In this document: positions 48,140 to 56,864 of the stretch, in pieces
How the letters are laid out: each line of letters starts with the position of its first letter
Numbering within the stretch: position 1 is the stretch's first letter
Assembly: GCA_027605045.1 (NCBI GenBank)
Contig: JAQFWX010000077.1
Coordinates: 62,001-126,000, forward strand
Direction: 5' to 3'
Length of the DNA: 64,000 nt
Source of the DNA: Phallus indusiatus
Taxonomy: Eukaryota; Basidiomycota; Agaricomycetes; Phallales; Phallaceae
The notes under the pieces: model-generated
The model's database searches: none
What the model was told of the DNA's origin: nothing
Seen by the model: the letters and a program-made list of their open reading frames with translations, nothing else
Position numbers and translations under genes: made by a program

Positions 48140-49893
48140 TCACCAACCCATATTGTCTAAGCTACCTTCCCTATGACTCTGCGTCCGTTGTCTCAACCCG
48201 TCGGGTGTCTCCATCCCGTGCTGCATAATTCCATGATGTTGCCCAGGTAATCCCTGCGGCGTACCAGGTCCAGGCCCAAAATCAACACCTATACCGGGTG
48301 TATGTCCTCCTGCCATCTGTCGAGCACCCGCCCCAACACCGACGCCGGCACCACCACCAGCACCCATCATTCCTCCCGGAGTATTCAACATATTGTTCAT
48401 CCCAAGACCCATGTTCATATTCATCATCCGATTACCACTTGGCGTTCCACCGGCGCCGCCTCCACCCACTCCTCCTATAGCGTTCATATTCATCATACCC
48501 ATCCCGTTGTTATGAGGCGTTTGTGGTGTTCCGTCGAACCCTCCAAATCCGGAATGTCCTTGACCACCACCGCCAATGTGAGAGCGTGGACTCGAGGCTG
48601 CGGCAGCAGCAGCATGTTGCGAGCCCGAATGATGCTGCTGCTGCTGTAATTGCTGTTGAAGGGCCAGTTGTTGTTGCTGCTGCTGTTGCAAATGAGACGG
48701 ATGTCCAGCGAAATCACTTGCAGCTCCTCCCCCTCCTCCTATTCCGGGAGCGGGTCCAGGTCGAATTCCAACGTTGCCAGCACCGCCAGCACCAGCCATT
48801 CCGACATTAGCAGAACCGTTCGTGAAAGGGTAAGGATTGCCCATTTGAACACCGTTGCTTGGTCCGCCACCACCTCCACCACCACCACTTGCACCAACGT
48901 GCCCGTTCATTTGCTGTTGTTGTTGCGCCTGCAATTGCAGCTGTAGTTGCTGCTGCTGAAGTAATTGCTGATGATGATGATGTTGCTGTTGCTGCTGCTG
49001 TTGGTGTTGTTGTTGCTGGTGCTGCTGTTGAGACGCCTGATGTTGGTGCTGTAATTGCATCTGTAGCTGAAGCTGCAACTGTTGCTGTTGCTGTTGTTGC
49101 TGCAGCTGCAATTGCTGTAACTGTTGTTGCTGTTGCTGTTGCTGTTGCTGTTGTTGCTGCTGTTGCTGATGATGCTGTTGTAGTCGTAACGACGATCGCG
49201 TAGGGGTAGACGTAGAACTAGACGACGATGCGTGGTGCTGCGACGTCATACGAGGCTCTATCGAGCCTGTTCGGTGGTGTTGATGATGATCTATCGTGGC
49301 GTTATTGTGCAATACATCGCTCCGGGGTGAACCTCCGTTTGTTTCGTCGTGTAATTGGAGGTGTGGATCGGTTTCTGCTTGGCCTAGTACGGGAGTGGGG
49401 TCGAAGTAGAGTGCAGAGCCATAATCTACCATGAACCTATTGACAAAGAGCGCATTAGCGAAAATTTAGATACGTTAATAAAAACAAGGAGTTGGCTAAC
49501 CTTTGAGTTGCTACATCCCATTGTGGACCACGATCAGCACGAGCAGTAATAAGTAACGAATTCCATTCGCTGGCAGTATCCTATTTGAAAAAAAAAGTGA
49601 CGGCATAAAGGAAAACAACCACACAGAAACAAGTAGAGTTAATAATTCATTCACAGCTTTCATAAACAACCAAAAAAAAAAGAGGAAACCAAACAAAAAC
49701 TCACACAAGCCATACCCAACGGATGAGTCGGATCAATAACCACGTTTTTAACACTTAATCCGTCAATTTTGATCTTTTTCTTTTTGGCGGCTTTTTGTAT
49801 TTCGGGGATGAGACCTGGTTTGAGAGGTTTTGATGCATGTCGGGGTGCTCGGATGACGATGCTGGATGGGCCACGGCCAGGACAAGGTGACAT
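48140..49893 (-). CDS. Glutamine-rich protein, possible transcription cofactor
   Basis: ATG 49893 gives MSPCPGRGPSSIVIRAPRHA. The conserved-looking N-terminal block reads IQKAAKKKKIKIDGLSVKNV, VIDPTHPLGMAC, DTASEWNSLLITARADRGPQ and FMVDYGSALYFDPTP. Introns 49581-49704 and 49437-49500 join these parts in frame. The rest is low-complexity: long Gln tracts (about 48905-49175) with His and Leu, then Gly/Asn/Met-rich sequence, ending DNMGW. Such composition is common in transcriptional coactivators and condensate-forming proteins, but I recognise no named domain in the N-terminal block. The gene is transcribed toward U2. Confidence 0.7.
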
Positions 49894-50229
49894 TTTTTGC
49901 GAACTTAGATGCGTGCAGAAGGGATGCGGTCGGATTCCCACGGTGTCATTCTGGGCGCTTGTTACTCCAAACTCGCTCAAGACCATTGCTAGCACTGCTA
50001 CATAATGAATCTCTTGATATTTCTCATAAATCTTTTAAAATTGAACTGGTGCAGAAATTGTGACATGAATGATTCTGCAAGTCGGACCGGAACAAATCCT
50101 GAGCAACACGTGCGGCGTGCTGGTAGTGCGATGAGTCATGAGTGAACGTAATTCGTAATTTCCAATTATCTACTACATCAAGTGTCAGACTACAATCCCA
50201 AAATCTTTTGCTGCTTTCTTCGATATCCA

Positions 50230-51010
50230 TTATCTCAACGCCGCTTCAGTAGTTTCATCATATCCCAGCTTGACACCTTGCACCAATGTAGCTAATGAAG
50301 AATATAAACAATCTTTCGCAGAAGCACATTGAAGTCGAAGATAACACACGTACCCAGACGGCCATTTTGGGTCCCAAGGTGGAACATCCGCCGGCCAAAC
50401 ATTCTTCAGCCATACAATATCTCCATCACGATACCAAGCAGATGCTGAAGCTGAAGGACTAACACGCTGCTCATTCGAACCGGATCCTAAAGTCAGCCCT
50501 GTCCATCCCAGTCGCACATTCATATCCTCCATATTCATCCAATCATCTATTTCCGGTATCGCCAATTGTAGTCAAAGCTGGAGCGGGATTCCAAACTAAA
50601 CATTCGACTTCTGAGAAGTTGATTAAATCAGGGTAGTCAACAGAATCTATTTCTAGTTCCTCTAAAGTCTGGGCGGAAAGGAGTAGACAAAAATCAGGTT
50701 CTGCGTTTGAGTTAGGTTTCATCGACGTCAGAGTTGTAGCCGATGGTGTGTAGTTCTCTTTCGTTTCTAAACACATCTCTTGTCTTGGATTTGAAATCAG
50801 CTTTACAGACAACTTCAACGGTGACAGTGCAACTTTGCGCGGTTGCCGAGCAAGACTCTGAAAAGGGTTTAACAACTACTTTGACCGAATTCGACGGGCG
50901 TCGGGCAGACCTAAAACTCCTTCCACCGTGACCTCGTCGGCTTGCTCGTGCAACGCGCACACACGTGACACACATGGAGATCAGACATGGCTTAAAACTG
51001 CCCTCCATGT
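50230..51010 (-). CDS. Unrecognised multi-exon gene or decaying gene
   Basis: Several coding-like stretches lie in order on the minus strand: LHEQADEVTVEGVLGLPDAR (~50920), LARQPRKVALSPLKLSVKLI, SAQTLEELEIDSVDYPDLIN, and a Trp-rich part (DGDIVWLKNVWPADVPPWDP) ending near a GTACGT donor at ~50350. A frame change near 50555 needs a short intron. The last piece (LVQGVKLGYDETTEAALR, then TAA) has a partial copy at 52989-53105 that lacks this stop codon, so the end here may be mutated. Exon limits are uncertain and I recognise no domain. Confidence 0.35.
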
Positions 51011-51456
51011 GTGATGCCCATAAACTAAAGGGTAACGAGTACACAAAGTATGGACATCTTCCAACTTTGAACCATCACCTGTATGCAGCAGACAATAGGC
51101 GAGTGAATCAACTGTCCAAGATGGTTGAGCAAAGGTCAAATGACGCGTTAATTCCATAATTGTGACGCTCTGCGCGTCCTTCCAGCGCGTGCCAGTCGGT
51201 GTTTCATTATTGGACACTTTGCCGTCACGCCAGTATAAACATATAAATGCTTCATTTTTCGTTGTATCCTTTTTCTCCCTCATCCTCATCTTTATTTTAT
51301 CAAACAGCCGCAGCACTGCTCCTTACTCTCCGTTCCTTTTTTAATATTCATTAGGCTTGTCATATGTATTGTAATCATTCACTCTAACTGAGGAAGCCTT
51401 CTTGTTCTTAGTCCCTCTCTAACGCCAAGTACCAATACAATTCATTTTTTCATAGC
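51011..51456. other. Region between two poorly defined genes
   Basis: Holds an open minus-strand frame (50981-51316) that might contribute a first exon to the gene at 50230-51010, but I cannot link it. The stretch before 51457 is T- and C-rich and likely the promoter of the next gene. Confidence 0.3.
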
Positions 51457-51839
51457 ATGGCAACGCAAGGTAAGCCCTTTTGCATGCCGTTTATTGTATT
51501 TGTCCAATCCGTAGGAGATGGTATGGGTGACCCCCTTGGAACCCAAGGGCTTCAAGAACCTTTGGCGAAATGGTTCCTCCGGGTTTCTCTCTCGACGCTC
51601 TGTGTGGAAATGACGCGATCATTAATGGAATGGACCCAACGTAAAGTACTCCAACCAGCAGCGAACTTTGTTAAAAGAAAGTGCAATCTCCTTCCGACTT
51701 CGTTGGGAATTTTTGACTCAGGTAGGTTCCCTCCTTCGACATAAATACTATTCTAAACGACTGAATTTTTCATAATACAGGAGAGAGCAAGGCGTCGTGT
51801 CCTCACCGGAATCAGACATGGAGATGGGTACGGGGGTAA
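51457..51839 (+). CDS. Small hypothetical protein, three exons
   Basis: ATG 51457 (MATQ). Intron 51470-51514 has a GTAAGC donor and TCCGTAG acceptor. The middle exon reads DGMGDPLGTQGLQEPLAKWF, MEWTQRKVLQPAANFV and ends DS at a GTAGGT donor. After a CAG acceptor at 51778-51780 the last exon reads GESKASCPHRNQTWRWVRG and stops at TAA 51837-51839. Consensus splice sites and continuous frame support a real gene of about 92 residues. No recognised domain. Confidence 0.45.
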
Positions 51840-52157
51840 ATTTCCAAAGTATTATTTGTTAGACGCTAAAGCTTACTAATATTGATTACACGACTCGAAT
51901 GTCGCTGAGTTAGTTTTTCCTTCAAAGGAGGTTTTTTAGACTCAGCGGATTAACAGTTTCGTTGTATATAAATCTCTTTATTCTCTATTATAATATAGTT
52001 TCCCTTTTCCTCTTCGCTCCAAACGCTCTTTGACAACATTATTTACCACTTGCAAGTCTCTATTTTCAAGCAAAGTCGATAGTTTATTTAATAACTATTT
52101 CTACCGACTTTGCAGCGTTCCAGGGAGGTTTCAGCTAGGGAGTATCAAAAAGGAAGT
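51840..52157. other. Intergenic, no gene seen
   Basis: AT-rich flank before the repeat nest; no recognisable feature. Confidence 0.45.
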
Positions 52158-52975
52158 GTTGCATAAAAGAATATTTTAGAAGCTTAACCTGACCGAGGGT
52201 CGTTCTCCATCCGAGGGCCAAGGAGGGATGATGTCACGCCCCGCGTGACCCGGGACTCAAACCCGGAAGTCCGGGGTAATTCCGATTCCGTCACTGCGGA
52301 TTTAGTTCATCCGATGTCCGTATGTTTCCCCGTACTCTAGTGCGTACTTAGTAGACGCTACTTCCTTGTTATCACATCATCACAAGGAACGAGAAGTCCC
52401 AACTGTCTGATTCACATCTCCGCTCGCTTCTTTCATGTTAAACTCCTTTGTTCCGTATTCGACAGTATTCCCATTTTGGTCTGCACCATTTTGTATTTAA
52501 ATCGTAGCTTTTCAGCTAGGGACAGTAGTCTGAATATTAGTTACTTTCCGTCTCTAGTTCCGCCTCAGTTCTTACTTCGTACTTGCGAGCTCCAGTGCGT
52601 ACTCGTTGCGTACTATCTCGTACTCAGAGTTCTAGCCGTCGTCTGACGGTGTAGACTCAAAGTTCGACGTTACGTTCTTGACGTCGTACTCATACGTACT
52701 GGCTACGTACTTCCTCGTTCTCTGAAATTGAGGGATATCGTAAGCTGGGCGAGTGGGCGCAGCACATAAGCTGAAGCCAAGTCCCTCTCTCCGTACTCCT
52801 CCGTATTCTAGTTACGTGTTTCATAGTAGTCCGGAAATATCCGGGATTTGTCCGGAACACCGATCTTGACAGATGAATTCGATGATGGTTCCGTGTTCCT
52901 CGTTACATAATAGGCGCAGGGCCTCGGAGTTTCCTGTATCATAAGAAAATCAGTCATATAGGATAGCATTATCTA
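52158..52975 (-). repeat. Duplicated exon-bearing segment, split by a solo LTR
   Basis: 52158-52231 plus 52872-52975 together match 53709-53890 (shared GCATAAAAGAATATTTTAGA, CTCCATCCGAGGGCCAA, and the end CATATAGGATAGCA). The other copy holds a coding-like exon (53743-53849). Here the frame is interrupted by an in-frame TAA and by the LTR, so this copy is dead. Confidence 0.75.
52232..52871 (+). mobile_element. Solo LTR of a Ty3/gypsy-like family (copy 1)
   Basis: 640 bases starting TGTCACGCCCCGCGTGACC and ending GATCTTGACA, flanked by the perfect 5-bp duplication GATGA (52227-52231 and 52872-52876). An inverted copy lies at 62589-63227. The LTR is unusually rich in CGTAC/GTACG. No internal coding region accompanies it, so it is a recombination remnant. 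Confidence 0.9.
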
Positions 52976-52988
52976 CATCAAGCTTGAA

Positions 52989-53105
52989 GTGTCAAATTAT
53001 AATTCCAAAATCTTTTGCTGCTTGCTTTAATATCCTTTTTCTCAACGCCGCTTTAGCAGTCTCATCATATCCCAGTTTGACACTTTGCACCAATATTGTA
53101 GCCTG
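52989..53105 (-). pseudogene. Fragment duplicated from the gene end at 50165-50290
   Basis: Reading minus, LVQSVKLGYDETAKAALRKR continues to AAKDFGIII and a stop codon. The counterpart near 50170-50290 reads LVQGVKLGYDETTEAALR and then TAA. The two stretches are otherwise closely similar, including the downstream bases (CCAAAATCTTTTGCTGCTT on plus). Which copy is original is unclear. Confidence 0.6.
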
Positions 53106-53454
53106 TCGCGCATGTCATGTATTAAACCAGACGGTTATTTGGTTTCAAACTATGCAGCATATGTTTATACAGCTATATTATCTGTTTTCGGATTGTTCAA
53201 AATATGTGCAGCTCTGTTTGTAGAGATCATACGTATTCTAAATGTTACTAATGTGTTAGAGCATAGGCTATAGCGAGGAGGGCAACTATATGAACTGGCT
53301 GTCCAAAACGATAAGTCGGGTATAATGTGTGAAATAGTATAAGTAAACGAAATATTATGAACTGTGTCCCGATCATGGAATCATTTATTATGAAATGGGT
53401 ATTAGACTTTTGAAACGAAAAGGTGGTAGATATATCGGTTTGAATACCTGGTGT
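53106..53454. other. Unassigned spacer
   Basis: AT-rich, no credible gene. It lies between the duplicated fragment and the trinucleotide-rich tract. Confidence 0.4.
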
Positions 53455-53620
53455 TGTGGTCGTAGAGGCTGTGATGGTAATTATAGTTGACATTGTAGCT
53501 GTAGTCGTGGTCTTCGTTGTCCTCGTTGCCGTTGTCATTGCTGTAGTCTTCGTCGTTGTCGATGTCGTTGGTATTGTCGTTGTCGTTGTGGCGGTTGTGA
53601 CTGTGGTTGTTACAGGTGAG
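53455..53620 (+). repeat. Imperfect GTT/GTC trinucleotide tract
   Basis: About 160 bases dominated by GTN triplets (GTTGTCGTTGTCGTTGTGG and similar). Each frame translates to Val, Thr or Asn/Asp-His-rich nonsense, depending on strand, so I treat it as simple sequence. Confidence 0.7.
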
Positions 53621-53742
53621 GGTTGTCGCGGCGGCGAGAGCGGCGCTGAAGGACTCGGAGAGCGTGATGGCGATGGATGAACGAGCTATCATATGTATGG
53701 TTTTTCAGTCATGTTGCATAAAAGAATATTTTAGAAGCTTAC

Positions 53743-54109
53743 CCTGGCCGAGGGAGGGAGGGAGGACCGTTCTCCATCCGAGGGCCAACTTCAATGAAGG
53801 GATGATGATTCCCCGTTCCTCGTTTATAGGCGGAGGGCCTCGGAGTTTGCTGTATTATAAGGAAATTAGACATATAGGATAGCACTCATATTGAAGAGAA
53901 GAAACCAACTTGTAGTTGTCCGTTGCCCCTTGTCCCAAGAACAGAGTCACCTCGGACCTCACCCACATGACGAAGGGATGGAGTATGATTATACCGTGGC
54001 CATATAACAATGATCCCTTTAGGTAATTACGACAACTGTTGGCCTCTTCCAGCATCTTCACAATCTCGGTCCCTACACTCTCACTGGGAGATGATTCCAC
54101 TTTCCAATG
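53743..54109 (-). pseudogene. Two exons of an unrecognised host gene, cut off by the retroelement
   Basis: Exon 53910-54109 follows a TTAG acceptor (ESSPSESVGTEIVKMLEEAN, LLYGHGIIILHPFVMWV). A GTTGGT...ATACAG intron (53850-53909) joins it in phase to exon 53743-53849 (KLRGPPPINEERGIIIPSLK, ALGWRTVLPPSLGQ), which ends at a GTAAGC donor. Only about 35 bases separate the first exon's acceptor from the 3' LTR at 54149. Any upstream exons would therefore lie beyond the element, outside the window. I recognise no family. Confidence 0.5.
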
Positions 54110-54148
54110 CTAACATATGGTGCCTATCATGTCACAAAAATCCCCAAA

Positions 54149-54412
54149 TGTAACGTTTCGTTACAGTTTACGATTAGCCCGGTTCTTACGGACTCACAAC
54201 AAACAGTATAAAGCTGTATATTTGCAAGTGCAGGTAAGAAAGGCTGCCGGCGCCTTTACCGTTACGCGGTATTTACTGGTGTGACGGCGCCTATGTACAT
54301 TACATAATACTAGGTACTTGTGCAGACGACGATCGTCTGCATGCAATTGTATATATATACTAATATGTACTATGGGTAATAGTAGTCCGCTGGTCATAGC
54401 GGAACCGTTACA
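54149..54412 (-). repeat. 3' LTR of the Ty3/gypsy element
   Basis: 264 bases on the minus strand, starting TGTAACGG right after the polypurine tract and ending CGTTACA, so the ends form the short inverted repeat TGTAACG/CGTTACA. A TATATATAC lies inside. The 5 bases beyond it on the plus strand are CCAAA (54144-54148), the expected target duplication; the partner would flank the 5' LTR outside the window. Confidence 0.85.
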
Positions 54413-54423
54413 TCCTCCCCCGC
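54413..54423 (-). other. Polypurine tract
   Basis: GCGGGGGAGGA directly abuts the TG of the 3' LTR on the minus strand, the position where plus-strand DNA synthesis is primed in LTR retroelements. Confidence 0.85.
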
Positions 54424-54557
54424 TGACTTGAGCGTCAAGTCAATACATGATACGACGAGTGAGTCTCAGTCGTCCGCGGTATAATCCATGGCCATCTCAA
54501 TGTCACCTTGAGGGCCCGCTCCTGGTCTATCCAGGACCTCGTATTGATCGGGGTCGA

Positions 54558-55639
54558 TCACGAGTTCTTTCTCAGCGATATCTGCTGGGAGTGGTGCTTT
54601 CGCCAAGGGAGGCGAATAGCGGTGGACTCCACATAAGGAGTCTCCTTCGAAGGTCCAGCAATAGGAGCTGCAGGGGCGGCGTCACGACGATTGTTGCGAC
54701 GTCGTCTTCGATACTGACGTCCTGGTAACAGCGACGAAACGGTGGGTTGAGATTCTCGCCACTTCACGGCGATGGTATTGCTGTTAGTGTGTGATCGCCA
54801 CCGCTCAAATAGTGGTCCTAATCGAGTTTCGATTAATCGGGTATTCACACAGTTATATCGCAGCATCCCGACAACTTCTTCCTTGGTTGGAATGTTACCC
54901 TGAGGCAGGGTATATGCTCGACGCCATCCTTCGATTATGGATGGGGAGTTATTCACCGTCTTGTCGGCGTTGATGCCAGCGGCATTGAGCCAGGTGGATA
55001 GCCCAGGCTCGGTACATATCTCCGCTACAATGGGGAATACAGTCTTCCTTGTTTCCCGATTCGGGAATATTTTTCGAAGCCACGCTACGACTTCAACATC
55101 GCTGATATTCAGCGATCCCGATGGTTCAACCCTTATATAAAAGGGTACGGAGGCGGGGTCCTTATACCACGTCTCGTAGAGGCGACCCGTTTCTAGGTCC
55201 ATTTGCCCTTCTGTTGGGTATGGAAAAGCTTCGGGCGCTCCCCGATAGTGAGGCGAGCGTAGTCTCGCTCTTTCTTCTTTCTATTGATGAACATCATGCC
55301 TACATCCCAGGCAAGTCTAATGCGCGCGTGCATTGCAACTTTTTGAGGTGTGTCCAATATGGGTGGTTTCTTCCAGATCTGCTTCCCCTGGAGTACGAAT
55401 GAGGGATCATCCAGTGGACACATCATGTACCACGCGAGTGGGTCGGGAACTGGCCCAGGTACAGGGGTTTTCCCTGCTCGAGACGCTGTGGGGTCGTGGC
55501 CTTGCATAAAAGCGGGCCACGTATCGTGGTACTTGGCCTGGTTGGAGATACGGGGAGTTCCTGGGAACTCAGCGAGGACTTTCTCAGCGAGTTGTCGCCG
55601 AGACAATAATGACTCCTCTTCAGGGTCCAGCCTGTCCAC
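54558..55639 (-). CDS. Accessory ORF 2 of the retroelement, split by a frameshift
   Basis: Two overlapping frames: 55193-55639 (LAEKVLAEFPGTPRISNQAK, WYMMCPLDDPSFVLQGKQIW, ARIRLAWDVGMMFINRKKK) and 54558-55202 (MDLETGRLYETWYKDPASVP, VVAWLRKIFPNRETRKTVF, WRRAYTLPQGNIPTKEEVVG, Arg-rich end). They overlap by 10 bases at ATGGACCTAG. This is either a -1 shift in one ~360-residue protein or two genes. The first frame has no ATG; it opens after a stop near 55670. There is no signal peptide or membrane segment, so it is not an env. I recognise no domain. Its codons and strand match the element. Confidence 0.6.
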
Positions 55640-55951
55640 TAGGCCGAAATCTGTCAGGGTACGCTACCGCGTCCCCTCATTTTTCCTCATTTATTATCAT
55701 CGGTATATATTCCCCTCTACTTTATTTATATTTCCCATATATTATCTCCACCCTCCGTTTGCTCCCTCTGTCTCTATTCCACTTTCTCTACTTGCGCGCG
55801 CGCGCGCACCCGGCGTGACGCCGTAGGCGTCACGTCGCTTATGTTCGGTTTGGGCGTCTGGCACTTAGCTGTGTCAGGGCCGCACGCCGCGCTATCGTTT
55901 TTCATGTATATAGTCGCTGTCCCTAGAGTGAGGGTCCCTAAGCTTGTTCTC
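55640..55951. other. Spacer between accessory ORFs
   Basis: Contains a CG dinucleotide run (about 55794-55807) and a perfect 9-bp hairpin (55814-55834, CGTGACGCC-GTA-GGCGTCACG). No coding frame of note. Confidence 0.6.
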
Positions 55952-56725
55952 TTAGGATCCCCTCCCTCTAGGTGAGTAGTTAGTTCTCCCCAATATATTT
56001 ATCTTAGGATCCCCTCCCTCTAGTGTGAGCTGAGTAGCCCTAACAAAATCGTCCCCAGAATGGGGAGGAACGGGTTGACCGTTGGAGTCGAGTACCGACT
56101 CGTCATTGTAGGAGTCCGCCCAATCGTGGTCGTCTAGATCATCGTCGTCGTCTAGATCATCGTCGTCGTCTAGATCATCGTCGTCGTCTAGATCATCGTC
56201 GTCGTCGTTGTCGTACGCGTCGAATCCTACGGGCCCATGATTCGTGGGGCCCTTGGCCTCTGACCGAGGTCGTTTCCTAGATGACACAGGCGATGCTGCC
56301 TGTGGGGCTTGCTTCAACTTGTCCTCGAGTTCCCGTATACGATCTCGAAGGTCGTCCTCTCGTCTCTCAACGTCCTTGAGTTCTTGGACGGTCTGGTCGG
56401 CGTAGTCGTTAGCGTCTTCGAGGCGCTTTCGTAAATCATCCCACTCTTTTTGCAGGAACGGGAATGCCTCGAGTAGGCACTCTTTGACGTCTTTCTCGTC
56501 AAGAACAATGGTACGCTTGCTTGCAGCGGTACTAATGTGCGAGATATACTCATCGCAGTGGGTACATTTCCCACTTTCGTGGGTGATGGCTACGCAGCCA
56601 GGCATGGAATCCATACTCCATTCTTTTTGTGCTTCAAGCAACGCTTGCTTGATATCGTCAAATCGTCCCTTGCGGGTCGAGGGCTTCGTAGATGAAGAGG
56701 TAGGTCGTGAAGGTTCTGCAGACAT
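55952..56725 (-). CDS. Accessory ORF 1 of the retroelement, coiled coil and acidic repeats
   Basis: ATG 56725, 257 codons. N-terminal basic Ser/Thr-rich part (MSAEPSRPTSSSTKPSTRKG), a CxHC-like cluster (GKCTHCDEYISH), then a long charged coiled coil (about residues 90-140, DDLRDRIRELEDKL). A basic, NLS-like patch (SRKRPRS) follows, then four DDDDDL-type acidic units. The C-terminal codons fall in a 21-base direct repeat (GGATCCCCTCCCTCTAG on plus, near 55956 and 56008). It lies just downstream of the chromodomain end, in the position of env but without membrane features. Function unknown. Confidence 0.65.
   Translation of the reverse strand: MSAEPSRPTSSSTKPSTRKGRFDDIKQALLEAQKEWSMDSMPGCVAITHESGKCTHCDEYISHISTAASKRTIVLDEKDVKECLLEAFPFLQKEWDDLRKRLEDANDYADQTVQELKDVERREDDLRDRIRELEDKLKQAPQAASPVSSRKRPRSEAKGPTNHGPVGFDAYDNDDDDDLDDDDDLDDDDDLDDDDDLDDHDWADSYNDESVLDSNGQPVPPHSGDDFVRATQLTLEGGDPKINILGRTNYSPRGRGS
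56132..56212 (-). repeat. Tandem 18-bp repeat encoding DDDDLD units
   Basis: Four near-perfect copies of TCTAGATCATCGTCGTCG within accessory ORF 1, giving an Asp-rich tract. Confidence 0.85.
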
Positions 56726-56864
56726 CGTTGACGGTGCTCAGGTGGCTGAGGCGGGGTCGTAAGAAAGAGTATTTATTTACTCTTGTATCAGAGTAGCGCC
56801 CGAGTAGGATTTTCTCGTGGCTGCTGTGCCGCCGGGGGCACGGGGCAGATCTGCTTGCAGATCC

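Noticed and set aside
48298..49203. Plus-strand Val/Ala/Ser-rich frames opposite the Gln-rich gene
   Set aside because: They are antisense readings of the CAG/CAA repeats.
53402..53692. Asn/Asp/His-rich and Thr-rich minus-strand frames
   Set aside because: They translate an imperfect GTN trinucleotide tract and have no conserved part.
55350..55826. 158-codon plus-strand frame in the retroelement
   Set aside because: Antisense to accessory ORF 2 and running into the simple-sequence spacer; no motif.
54558..56725. Retroviral-type envelope gene
   Set aside because: Position fits, but no signal peptide, transmembrane segment or furin-like site is visible.
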